DNA from: Diplocloster modestus
GTDB lineage: Bacteria; Bacillota; Clostridia; Lachnospirales; Lachnospiraceae
Assembly: GCF_019042245.1 (NCBI RefSeq)
Contig: NZ_JAHQCX010000029.1
Coordinates: 1 to 60,651 of the forward strand
Length of the DNA stretch: 60,651 nucleotides
Direction of reading: 5' to 3'
Of the stretch, positions 9,048 to 17,591 are shown one piece after another. Both the position numbers and the translations under genes were made by a program. The notes beneath the pieces are model-generated. The model was not told the DNA's origin and did no database searches. It saw only the letters and a program-made list of their open reading frames with translations. Positions within the stretch are counted from its first letter, which is position 1, and every line of letters begins with the position of its first letter.

Positions 9048-9075
9048 AAACTTCATCGAAAGATGAAGTTTTTTT
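9048..9075 (+). terminator. intrinsic terminator of tRNA-Trp
   Basis: AAACTTCATC (9048-9057) pairs perfectly with GATGAAGTTT (9062-9071) around a GAAA tetraloop and is followed by T residues to 9075. Confidence 0.9.
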
Positions 9076-9267
9076 GTATTGGCATAGTTCGCTTATTAAA
9101 TGCTTTGGGAAGCAGACATGCCGTTTGCGGATTGCCTGGATTGGAATAGGAAGTATTGTAAATGGCCTGAAATCTTTAGGAGTCATTTCAGTACCAAGTA
9201 AAATGATACCTGCACAGTCTGAATATTGAATTTCTTCAATCTGCTTTTCTATGGCCTTATTGCTAAA

Positions 9268-10998
9268 CTAAAGAAACAAAATTCTAACAGTCGTACCCTT
9301 ATCAGGCTCCGAAGAAAAACAAATGGAGATATTATCTTTATATAGATATTGCAAAATCTGTTTCATACTGCTTATACCGATGTGCATACCGCGCGGGGAC
9401 GTCTGGACAGGCGTTGAAGCATTTAGCGTTGCCAGAGTAGCGGCGTCCATACCTATCCCATTATCATGAACAATAATGGTAATGGCCTTATTCTCCTTTT
9501 GTATCCGGATGTCTAAGATGTTTTTTCGGGTTGTTTCAACAAACGCGTGCTTAAAGCTGTTTTCGACAAGTGTACTTAAGATGATTTTGGGTATTTTATC
9601 ATTTAGGACTGTTTCATCAATGTGCCAATTAACCTTTACGGCATTTTTGCCGAACTTATAATTTGCCAAAAAGATGTATTGTTCCAATGCATGAATCTCC
9701 TGTTGCACCGTATCAAAAATCTCCGTATTTGATATGCGCAAACGATCTTGCAGCAGATGGATCAGTGCAGTGTTAATATCCACGATATCTTTGTTACCTG
9801 CTCTTTTTGCCAGCACATTGATGATACTCATAACATTATAAATAAAATGTGGATCCAGTTGGCTGATGAGCAGATTATAACGCATATATTGCTGCTGCTT
9901 TTCCTGCTCTAGAGAAATATTGAAGTAATAGTTGAGGTTATTAAGCATTTCGTTGAAAACATTCGCCAGGTCTTCGATTTCATCCCCTGTTTGTATTTTG
10001 GCCTGTGCTTTCCAATCACCTTTCGATATCCGGATCATTGTTTGGGATAATTTGGTGATCGGAACGACATATTGCGCAAAGGAGAAACGTGACAGCAAGA
10101 GGGTGAGACCGGACATAAAAACATAAATCAGCACAATGAAGATTAAGAGCAGGCGGTAAGCTCTATTGATAGATTTGTTTGAAATATATGTCAGCACTGC
10201 CCATTTAGCATAGTTGGACTGCCTGTGGAAATATCTGCCATCAGTCAATTCCTCATATGATGTGGGATCACGGAAATCCAGATCATTAGACAATAATATA
10301 TTATTTCCCAGTAATGGCTGAGGATGACCGTCTGAACTGATTAAAGTATAGTCGTCCAAATATGCTGCTGCAATATTATCAAAGCTTCTGATAAGATTAC
10401 TCACATCAAAAAACACCACTAGCCTATAACTACGTGCCTTCATTTCAAAATTCAGACAATAAACACATGAAATAGCCTCACGCGTATCAGCTGTCGCGTT
10501 AGTCTGTACAGTTGTATAAAAATCGGAGAATTTTTTTAGGAGATAAGTACCTTCCGTTTCTTTATACCAATTACTTTTAATTATTTGAAGATCTTCATCG
10601 TATATGTTACTTATAGAAAAAACGCGTTCCTGATTAGGAAGTTCCAGCATAAGACCTCTAACATAGGAAAGATTGTTAGAGAATTCAGAGAGATTAAGTT
10701 GAAGCTGGCTGTTATATTGAGACGAAGGATATGCTAAATATTTGTCAATTGAATATTTAAGATCGCGGCTGTAGGTTATGGTATCGGCATAGTTTACTAT
10801 AGGATCAAAAGTGTTTTCAAGCAATTCCGTCATTTGCCGTGTAGCCTGCTCGCATTGATCGAGCGTTTGACCGGAAAGGATCGGCTGGATGGTAAAAAAA
10901 GATATAATAATAGCCATAGACAAGCTGATGGCTACAATAGCTTCAATTCGTTGAAACAGTTTTACTTTCAAACTTTTATATTTTTTCTTCATTTTCAT
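9268..10998 (-). CDS. YesM-type sensor histidine kinase
   Basis: This 576-residue membrane kinase has helices at about residues 14-36 and 283-305 enclosing an extracellular sensor region, then a HAMP linker. The HisKA_6 acceptor is H384 in LDPHFIYNVMS, and the ATPase domain shows LVENSFKHAF and DNGIGMD. Its ATG overlaps the TGA of the regulator gene upstream (ATGA), so the pair is translationally coupled in the order regulator then kinase. The pair diverges from the transporter at 12767 and is its likely controller. The genes from here to 17523 look more A/T-rich than the flanking loci. Confidence 0.9.
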   Translation of the reverse strand: MKMKKKYKSLKVKLFQRIEAIVAISLSMAIIISFFTIQPILSGQTLDQCEQATRQMTELLENTFDPIVNYADTITYSRDLKYSIDKYLAYPSSQYNSQLQLNLSEFSNNLSYVRGLMLELPNQERVFSISNIYDEDLQIIKSNWYKETEGTYLLKKFSDFYTTVQTNATADTREAISCVYCLNFEMKARSYRLVVFFDVSNLIRSFDNIAAAYLDDYTLISSDGHPQPLLGNNILLSNDLDFRDPTSYEELTDGRYFHRQSNYAKWAVLTYISNKSINRAYRLLLIFIVLIYVFMSGLTLLLSRFSFAQYVVPITKLSQTMIRISKGDWKAQAKIQTGDEIEDLANVFNEMLNNLNYYFNISLEQEKQQQYMRYNLLISQLDPHFIYNVMSIINVLAKRAGNKDIVDINTALIHLLQDRLRISNTEIFDTVQQEIHALEQYIFLANYKFGKNAVKVNWHIDETVLNDKIPKIILSTLVENSFKHAFVETTRKNILDIRIQKENKAITIIVHDNGIGMDAATLATLNASTPVQTSPRGMHIGISSMKQILQYLYKDNISICFSSEPDKGTTVRILFL

Positions 10999-12533
10999 TT
11001 GCTTTTTCGATATGTATTTGGTGTCATGTTAAAAGTTTCATAAAAAACCTGACTGAAATATTGCGAAGAACTATATCCACATTTTTCGGAAATTTCGTAA
11101 ACCGGCAGTGTTGTAGTACTAAGTAAATGTTTCGCGTTATTCAGGCGCGTTTCTTTCAAATACTTGTATATGGTTATGCCAGTTTCAGATTTAAACAATT
11201 TATTCAACCTTCCTGCGCTTAAATAAGTCTGCTCAGCGATCACGTCGATCGTCATATCTGTCTTAGAAAAATTTCTGTTGATGTAGGCGATAGTTATTTG
11301 GATCGTATTAGATAGGCAGTCTATATGTAAGCATCCTAACTCATTTGTTATATTTAGTATCGTTTTTAGCAGCCAGATCGAGACATCATCGATGTGATAG
11401 CAATTGCCCGGCACCGGGATATCAAAGGCAAACTGATGACTCAAGTTTTCCAGATAGTAATAAAAAGACTGAAAATATCCAATCAGTGTTTTTACATTCC
11501 TGGTTTTTTTCAACTCACCCATGATGTCGTTGTGATAAGAGTAAATTTTATCTATATCCTTGCTCTCAATAGATTTTTTTAATACAGATGCTTTCTCATC
11601 CAGAGATGCCTGTATAGTTTTATCCATACCTTTCAGATAATGCTGACTGAATGAAAAAATTTTTACATCTTCAACAAAATATTTTATATCAAAAATATGC
11701 GTATTACTATAATATATTTTCTGGAACTCCATGAGGTCAGTGGGCTTGGGTAGTATATAAAGGGCATATTTGATATGATATGTTTCCAAATATTGTTTGA
11801 GGTTATTTGTTATAGTACTTAAAATGTTAAAATATTTTTGTTCGCTGAGGCTTTTGGGCGGATCAAAAGGTAACAAATAACGGGAATTTCCCATATAAAA
11901 GAGATTATTATTAGAGTTTACTTTTTTTATAAAATCGGTTACAAGACCTATTTCATTGTTATAGTTAACATGTGTGGCAGTAATCAAAGCTAACGGTTGA
12001 ATCAACTCCAGAACCAGAAATAAAAATTTTTGATGAATAATATTTTCATCTACCAAGGGTATGCCATCAATTTTACCTGGTATATTATTCTGATACATTG
12101 TTAGCACAAGATTCTGTAGTAATGAAGCCTCGGTTTTTTTACGCTGTAATATTTGCTGCTTTAGTTTATACATTTTGTCTTCCAATATCTGTTCGGATAA
12201 CTCAAACTTCAATATATAATCGGAAGCGGAAAGGCGCAAAGCTGATTTAATATATTCTGTTTCGTCATAAACGGTCAGGTATAATAATTCGGTTCTTATG
12301 TTTTTGGATCGAATTATTTTTCCCAAAGTAATGCCATCCATAATAGGCATATCAATATCAGAAATAACGATTTGTGGTTTATAGCGATCAAATATTTCTA
12401 ATGCATCTTTGCCGTTACTTGCTTCGCTGACAAGATCAAAGCCATTTGCTTCAAAATCATATAATCTTTTTATTTCTTCGATGAATATTGGTTCATCATC
12501 CACAATCATAATAGAAATCATATCTTTATTCAT
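10995..12533 (-). CDS. YesN-type response regulator (REC + AraC)
   Basis: This 512-residue regulator has a receiver domain with V-D-D-E near residue 12, phospho-acceptor D59 in VISDIDMP and a C-terminal AraC helix-turn-helix pair (SAGRLNKLFK, CGYSSSQYFSQVF). No start has a convincing ribosome binding site. I chose the ATG at 12533; a GTG at 12545 and an ATG at 12521 are alternatives. It overlaps the kinase gene by four bases. By position it most likely activates the divergent 12767-22146 operon in response to that operon's ligand. Confidence 0.88.
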   Translation of the reverse strand: MNKDMISIMIVDDEPIFIEEIKRLYDFEANGFDLVSEASNGKDALEIFDRYKPQIVISDIDMPIMDGITLGKIIRSKNIRTELLYLTVYDETEYIKSALRLSASDYILKFELSEQILEDKMYKLKQQILQRKKTEASLLQNLVLTMYQNNIPGKIDGIPLVDENIIHQKFLFLVLELIQPLALITATHVNYNNEIGLVTDFIKKVNSNNNLFYMGNSRYLLPFDPPKSLSEQKYFNILSTITNNLKQYLETYHIKYALYILPKPTDLMEFQKIYYSNTHIFDIKYFVEDVKIFSFSQHYLKGMDKTIQASLDEKASVLKKSIESKDIDKIYSYHNDIMGELKKTRNVKTLIGYFQSFYYYLENLSHQFAFDIPVPGNCYHIDDVSIWLLKTILNITNELGCLHIDCLSNTIQITIAYINRNFSKTDMTIDVIAEQTYLSAGRLNKLFKSETGITIYKYLKETRLNNAKHLLSTTTLPVYEISEKCGYSSSQYFSQVFYETFNMTPNTYRKSK

Positions 12534-12619
12534 AATGTACACCACACATTCGGAAAATTAAAAGTTGCATAGTTGATTTGCTTGTTGTATAAGGTGAAAT
12601 GGATTTAATGACCATAATA

Positions 12620-12648
12620 ATTATAAAAGACAAGAATGAATTTGACAA
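12620..12648 (-). promoter_or_regulatory. promoter of the regulator/kinase operon
   Basis: On the minus strand TTGTCA (12648-12643) and TATAAT (12625-12620) are 17 bases apart. The -35 box overlaps a plus-strand TTGACA at 12642-12647 that could serve the divergent transporter operon, although its -10 box is unclear. Binding at one promoter would therefore hinder the other. Confidence 0.6.
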
Positions 12649-12766
12649 TATTATATGAGAAACACATAGATAATCCTAACAAATTGTCTCTTTTTTATAG
12701 TTTAATATTTTTTTAAATATAGCTATACTTTTAACAGTAGTTAACAATATTAGCTGGTGGTGAAAA

Positions 12767-14269
12767 ATGATGAATAGCAGAACTGTTTTTGAGAGCAAAA
12801 ACATAAATAAGACTTTTGGACCAACAAGAGCTTTAGAGGACGTATCTATAACATTGGGAAGGGGAGAAGTGTATGGTCTGATTGGTGAAAATGGATCCGG
12901 GAAAAGTACGTTAGCCACAATTATAGCAGGCCTTCAACCGCCGGATTATGGAGAAATGTTTTTAAATGGCGAACCATATGCGCCGAAATCGGTTCTAAGC
13001 GGAACTCAAAAAGGTGTCTGTATGATCATTCAGGAACAAGGTACCTTTGCAGAAGTTACGGTTGCCCAAAATCTATTCGTAGGAAAAGAATCGGAATTTT
13101 ATAAATCCGGTATTCTGAGCATCAAAAAAATGAGCGAAGAAGCGAAGGGGTTACTGCATAAACATAATATCTTTCATATTGATCCGGATCAACCTACATT
13201 TTCCGTGTCCTATGAAGATAGAAAATTAATTGAAGTGGTAAGAGCGATGTATACGGAACCCTCCATCCTAATTATAGATGAGACAACAAGCGCGCTTTCT
13301 AAAAGGGGAAGGGACATACTGTATTCTATCATGAAGCATATGAAGGAAATTGGTAAAACAGTTGTCTTTATCTCACATGACATTGAAGAGTTGATGGAAC
13401 ATTGTGATGTACTGACGATACTTAAGGATGGAGTCTACGTAGACCGGTTAACGAAAGATAAATTTGATGTTGATCGAATTAAACAGCTGATGGTAGGCCG
13501 TGAAATGGTAGGGTCCTATTACCGATCTGATTATGGCGGTCAAGAGCCCAATAAAGAGATTGCACTTAAGGCCGAAGGGATTTGTGAAGGCTTTCTTGAA
13601 GATATTTCATTGACAGCATACAAGAACGAAATTTTAGGAGTTGGGGGCCTTAATGAAAGTGGTATGCATCAATTGGGGAAAATCCTTTTTGGGCTTACGA
13701 AACCGGAACGGGGACAAATGCTTTATGAAGGGCATATAAAGTACAAAACGGCGTCGCAGGCTATGAGCCATGGAATCGGTTATATGTCGAAGGACCGGGA
13801 TAAAGAGGCGGTAATGACGGAAGGAAGCATCAAGGATAACATCTGCCTGCCATCGCTTAAAAAGCTGCGAAAAGGCGTTATTATCACAAACAAGAGTGAG
13901 AACGAGTTTAGTGAAAATTATGCTGATATTCTGGAGGTTAAAAGGAATAGCATCGACCAGCTGTGTATGCATCTGTCGGGCGGAAATAAACAAAAAGTGA
14001 TTATTGCAAAGTGGATCGGGTTTGGATCAAAAATTTTGATCATGGATTGTCCGACAAGGGGGATTGACATAGGGGTTAAAGCTGAAATCTATAAATTAAT
14101 GGTGAAAATACGAAATGAAGGCAATACAATCATTTTAATATCAGAAGAATTATCTGAACTGATTGGAATGAGTGACCGAATATTATTGATGAAGGAAGGT
14201 AAAATAAATGCCGAATTTACGAGACAAAAGGATATGAAAGATAATGATTTGATCGATTATATGATATAA
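12767..14269 (+). CDS. CUT2-type ABC transporter, double ATPase subunit
   Basis: This 500-residue RbsA-like protein opens the second uptake operon. Walker A of the first half is GENGSGKST (residues 40-48) and Walker B is LIIDETTSAL, but its signature region (SVSYEDRKLIEVVRA) lacks the Gln-rich core usual in the family. The second half has LSGGNKQKVIIAKW and LIMDCPTRGID, in which the catalytic Glu of Walker B is replaced by Cys (D-C-P). ATP hydrolysis may therefore be asymmetric. It is followed by two different permease genes and a binding lipoprotein, so the working channel is probably a heterodimer. Confidence 0.88.
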   Translation: MMNSRTVFESKNINKTFGPTRALEDVSITLGRGEVYGLIGENGSGKSTLATIIAGLQPPDYGEMFLNGEPYAPKSVLSGTQKGVCMIIQEQGTFAEVTVAQNLFVGKESEFYKSGILSIKKMSEEAKGLLHKHNIFHIDPDQPTFSVSYEDRKLIEVVRAMYTEPSILIIDETTSALSKRGRDILYSIMKHMKEIGKTVVFISHDIEELMEHCDVLTILKDGVYVDRLTKDKFDVDRIKQLMVGREMVGSYYRSDYGGQEPNKEIALKAEGICEGFLEDISLTAYKNEILGVGGLNESGMHQLGKILFGLTKPERGQMLYEGHIKYKTASQAMSHGIGYMSKDRDKEAVMTEGSIKDNICLPSLKKLRKGVIITNKSENEFSENYADILEVKRNSIDQLCMHLSGGNKQKVIIAKWIGFGSKILIMDCPTRGIDIGVKAEIYKLMVKIRNEGNTIILISEELSELIGMSDRILLMKEGKINAEFTRQKDMKDNDLIDYMI

Positions 14270-14304
14270 CTTCGTATATAAATTGTTCGCTCGGAGGTAT
14301 AAGA

Positions 14305-15273
14305 ATGCAAACACAAATTGCAAATGAGAAAAAAGAATTCAAGCTATCTTTCGTTACTAAGATCAGCAAACAGAATCTGGTACCGATTATCGGACTCGTT
14401 ACAGTGATACTCTTTTTTGGTATTGCCAGTAGAGGCAGAATATTTACTGCTCAAAATTTCACTGCGTTTTTTAATGAAGTGTTTATGATTTTACTTACGT
14501 CGTGCGGGTTGATATTTATTATAGCACAAGGAGAGATGGACCTGTCTGTTGCAGGAGTTGCTGCGATATGCTGCGCAATAGGGGCTTACGCGGCATCTGT
14601 AAATGTCAACTTAGCTTTACCCGTTGCTATAATTGTAGGCTTAGGACTCGGAATGTTAAACGGATTTGTGGTGTCTAAGTTAAAAATCAGCTCTTTTTTT
14701 GTAACAATTGCGATATCGTTTATGCTTAGAGGAATTGTAGAACTGATATTGAGAGATGGCTCAAAATCAGTACCCTATGAATTATTGGAATATGATAAAG
14801 TATGGATCAAAATTATCGTAGCCTCGGTAGTTGCAATAATCTGCTTTATTCTGTTTACTTATACCGCTTACGGGAAATGGTGCAGAGCGGTTGGCTCGCG
14901 TGTCGAAGTTGTGAGGCAAACGGGGGTGAAGGTCAGATGGGTTAAGGTCAGCAGCTATATGCTAATGGGAGCGATCGCGGGGTTAATCGCGTTCTTTTTC
15001 CTGACCCGCTCGGGCACAGCAACGGCAGCAACGGGATCTACCCTTCAATTTAGCGCTATGCAGGCTTTGCTGTTTGGCGGAGCTGTTTTATCCGGCGGTT
15101 ATTCTGTGAGATTCCGGGCTGTGATTATAGGCAGTATCATAATGGCTGTCATTTCTAATGGCTTAACTATATGTGGCGTGGAATCCACACTGCAGCAATT
15201 GGTAAAGGGGGTGCTGTTCATCATTGTTGTAGCGTTAACTTTTGACCGTAAAAGTATTGAAGTAATTAAATAA
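14305..15273 (+). CDS. CUT2-type ABC transporter permease 1
   Basis: This 322-residue polytopic protein of the RbsC family starts at an ATG after CGGAGGTATAAG. It keeps the family segments FIIAQGEMDLSVAG and LFGGAVLSGGYS. Together with the second permease at 16576 it probably forms the channel. Between the two permease genes lies the binding-protein gene, an order that differs from the first transporter in this window. Confidence 0.88.
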   Translation: MQTQIANEKKEFKLSFVTKISKQNLVPIIGLVTVILFFGIASRGRIFTAQNFTAFFNEVFMILLTSCGLIFIIAQGEMDLSVAGVAAICCAIGAYAASVNVNLALPVAIIVGLGLGMLNGFVVSKLKISSFFVTIAISFMLRGIVELILRDGSKSVPYELLEYDKVWIKIIVASVVAIICFILFTYTAYGKWCRAVGSRVEVVRQTGVKVRWVKVSSYMLMGAIAGLIAFFFLTRSGTATAATGSTLQFSAMQALLFGGAVLSGGYSVRFRAVIIGSIIMAVISNGLTICGVESTLQQLVKGVLFIIVVALTFDRKSIEVIK

Positions 15274-15294
15274 CTTATGAAAAAGGAGAGAAGA

Positions 15295-16566
15295 ATGAAA
15301 AAGAAGAGTTTGGCTTTCGTGCTATGTGTAGTGCTCATGATGTCATTGCCAGTGGGATGCGGGCAAAAAAAAGAAGCAGGAGTTCAGAAGGGGCCACAAA
15401 ATGTGCAGAAAGAAAATGTACCTGGAAGTACTGGAGGTACTGAAACCGGTGGCGGAAACTCGGATGTTCCATACATAAAGCTGGGGATACCAATGGCTCG
15501 CTTTGAAAGCAGAAATATGGTTACGATGCTAACGAACGCCGAATATATTGTGGGAAATATGCCGAATGGAGGTGAAATGTATTACGAAACCGGTGGCGGC
15601 GCAGATGCGGATTCTATACTCACAGCCATTGAAAAGCTTATTGCTGCGGGATGTAATGGTATTTTGGTTAGTCCGGTTAATGATTCCATGCTGATTAAAA
15701 CATCGCAGATTTGTGAGAAAGCGGGTGTATATTGGGGTGTCGTCTGGAGAGAAGTCATTGATCCTGAGGTATGCGAAGTGATTTATAAATCACCATATTT
15801 TATCGGTACGGTTACGCAGGACGATAAAAACGTATGCTATGAGGTCGCTCAAGAGATGGCTGATTATGGCATGAAAAAAATCGGTTTAATATCTTTAGAC
15901 AAGAGCAACACGGCAACAATACGAAGAGAAGAGGGGCTTGATAGAGCAGTAGAAGAATTCGGGCTGGAGATCGTTGCGGAGGCGCGTGATCTTGCACAGG
16001 CTGCGGATGCGGCGCAAGCAGTGGAAAGTTTTATTACAGCCTATCCCGATCTGGACGGAATTTTGATTGCCGGATCTATGGGCTATAATCTGCTTAGCGG
16101 AATAACCTCCGCGTTAGATCAATATGATCCGGAAGGGCACATGAAATTAGGTGTCGTAGACTTCCTGGATGGCTTAGATACCGCAATGGCAAAAGACCGT
16201 GTTCTTGTGTCGAAAGGCGGGATATGGATATCATCCCTTAATACATTGACGACATTGATGGTAAATACGATTTCGGAAAATGGTTTAATGGGAGGCGAGC
16301 AGTTAGATATTAAGGTGCCCTTTATTACCATAAAGGATATGGATGATCTTAAGGATTATTATTACTATTTTGAAGGCGAACTGCCCTGGTATACATTTGA
16401 GGAGGAAGAACATTATCTCTCGGCTTATAATCCGGATGTATCGGCAGACGATATTGTGAACATGGCGGCAACTTTCAGCTTAGAAGAAGTTGCGAAAAGA
16501 CATGCGGATCTTAAACCGCCGGTTCCCGGCCCCATAAAAGATTATGAAGGATATGTAGAACCATAG
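15295..16566 (+). CDS. solute-binding lipoprotein of the second CUT2 transporter
   Basis: This 423-residue lipoprotein is longer than typical RbsB proteins. I chose the ATG at 15295, which follows AAAAGGAGAG; an upstream in-frame ATG at 15277 is part of that leader. The signal peptide ends at C22 (LPVGC) and is followed by a Gly/Thr/Asn linker. The mature domain has RbsB-like features (SILTAIEKLIAAGCNGILV, LDGILIAGSMGY). A C-terminal extension after about residue 350, rich in Tyr and acidic residues, is not standard. The neighbouring ribokinase and nucleoside hydrolase suggest a ribosyl-containing ligand, which is inference. Confidence 0.85.
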   Translation: MKKKSLAFVLCVVLMMSLPVGCGQKKEAGVQKGPQNVQKENVPGSTGGTETGGGNSDVPYIKLGIPMARFESRNMVTMLTNAEYIVGNMPNGGEMYYETGGGADADSILTAIEKLIAAGCNGILVSPVNDSMLIKTSQICEKAGVYWGVVWREVIDPEVCEVIYKSPYFIGTVTQDDKNVCYEVAQEMADYGMKKIGLISLDKSNTATIRREEGLDRAVEEFGLEIVAEARDLAQAADAAQAVESFITAYPDLDGILIAGSMGYNLLSGITSALDQYDPEGHMKLGVVDFLDGLDTAMAKDRVLVSKGGIWISSLNTLTTLMVNTISENGLMGGEQLDIKVPFITIKDMDDLKDYYYYFEGELPWYTFEEEEHYLSAYNPDVSADDIVNMAATFSLEEVAKRHADLKPPVPGPIKDYEGYVEP

Positions 16567-16575
16567 GTAAAGGAC

Positions 16576-17523
16576 GTGAAAAATACGAAGAACTTATCAA
16601 AGAAAATATTAAAAACTGCAATAGTTCCGATTATCGTCTTTGTAATTTGCACATTGCTGATTCCGAATTTTAGATTGGCTACAGTACAGATCGTGCTGCT
16701 TCAATCTGTCATTCCAACGGTCATGTCATACGCAATGTGTTTCACAATAGCTGCAGGGCTTTTTGATATCAGCAGCGGTTCTATTATTGTATTGGCAGCG
16801 ATGATAGGGGGAAAGCTGTGCGGCGCTTATGGAATGGCAGGATTGATTGTTGGCTGCGTTTTAATAGCTTTAATACTGGGAATTATAAATGGTGCGGTAT
16901 ATATAGCGCTTAAAATCCCTTCTCTGATCGTTTGTTTAGGACTATTGCTTGTTTATGAGGTGCTTGGCACGCAACTTGGTTACGGGGTTTTTGTTACCAT
17001 CGATCCAGTCTACGGTATGATCGGTAAATTTCCCTATAGTATTTTTATCATGATTGGCGCTGCCGTACTGTTCTACTTCATGTATTATCATACTAAATTT
17101 TCCTGTCATCTGGGTGTAGTCGGAAGCGATGAGCTGTTAGCGAGAACAATGGGCGTAAAAACTTCAAAAATAAAATTTTTGGCTTTTGCAGTCTCCGGTT
17201 TATTCTTGGGAATTACTGCAGTTTTGCAAATAACATATGCGGATACTATCTCGACGGCACAGAGTATGACGAGTGTCACCATGATATTCAGGCCTATGAT
17301 TTGTGTTTTTATTGCAAGTACTATGAAACCGTTCTGCAATATGGCGATTGGTGTTTTTGTCAGTCAGTTTACTTTATCCATGATTTTTAACGCCCTTATT
17401 GCGCTGGGACTTCCCAGCATTATGCAAAACGTTGTGCTTGGTGTCACATTACTGTCAGTTTGCGGTTTTGTGGTAGGCCGTCAGGGACCTAAAAAACGTT
17501 TGCGTAAAAAAACACTTGCATAG
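16576..17523 (+). CDS. CUT2-type ABC transporter permease 2
   Basis: This 315-residue polytopic membrane protein starts at a GTG behind GGTAAAGGA, ten bases after the binding-protein stop. It is a divergent RbsC relative: the usual AGxxDLSxG segment reads AAGLFDISSGS, and the C-terminal conserved glycine loop is weakly kept. It ends with a basic tail (KKRLRKK). Having two non-identical permeases is more typical of nucleoside (NupP/NupQ-like) than of simple pentose transporters. Confidence 0.8.
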   Translation: MKNTKNLSKKILKTAIVPIIVFVICTLLIPNFRLATVQIVLLQSVIPTVMSYAMCFTIAAGLFDISSGSIIVLAAMIGGKLCGAYGMAGLIVGCVLIALILGIINGAVYIALKIPSLIVCLGLLLVYEVLGTQLGYGVFVTIDPVYGMIGKFPYSIFIMIGAAVLFYFMYYHTKFSCHLGVVGSDELLARTMGVKTSKIKFLAFAVSGLFLGITAVLQITYADTISTAQSMTSVTMIFRPMICVFIASTMKPFCNMAIGVFVSQFTLSMIFNALIALGLPSIMQNVVLGVTLLSVCGFVVGRQGPKKRLRKKTLA

Positions 17524-17591
17524 GAAGGTGATAATAAAAATGATAGGAGTTCTGTATCTAACTTTTAGTAGAAAGAAAAAGGATAATAAAT

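Noticed and set aside
8978..9229. 83-codon plus-strand open frame across the tRNA
   Set aside because: It includes most of the tRNA-Trp and its terminator; the remaining codons to 9229 match nothing I recognise. I see no gene between the terminator and 9268, only a small ATTGAA/TTCAAT hairpin at 9225-9240.
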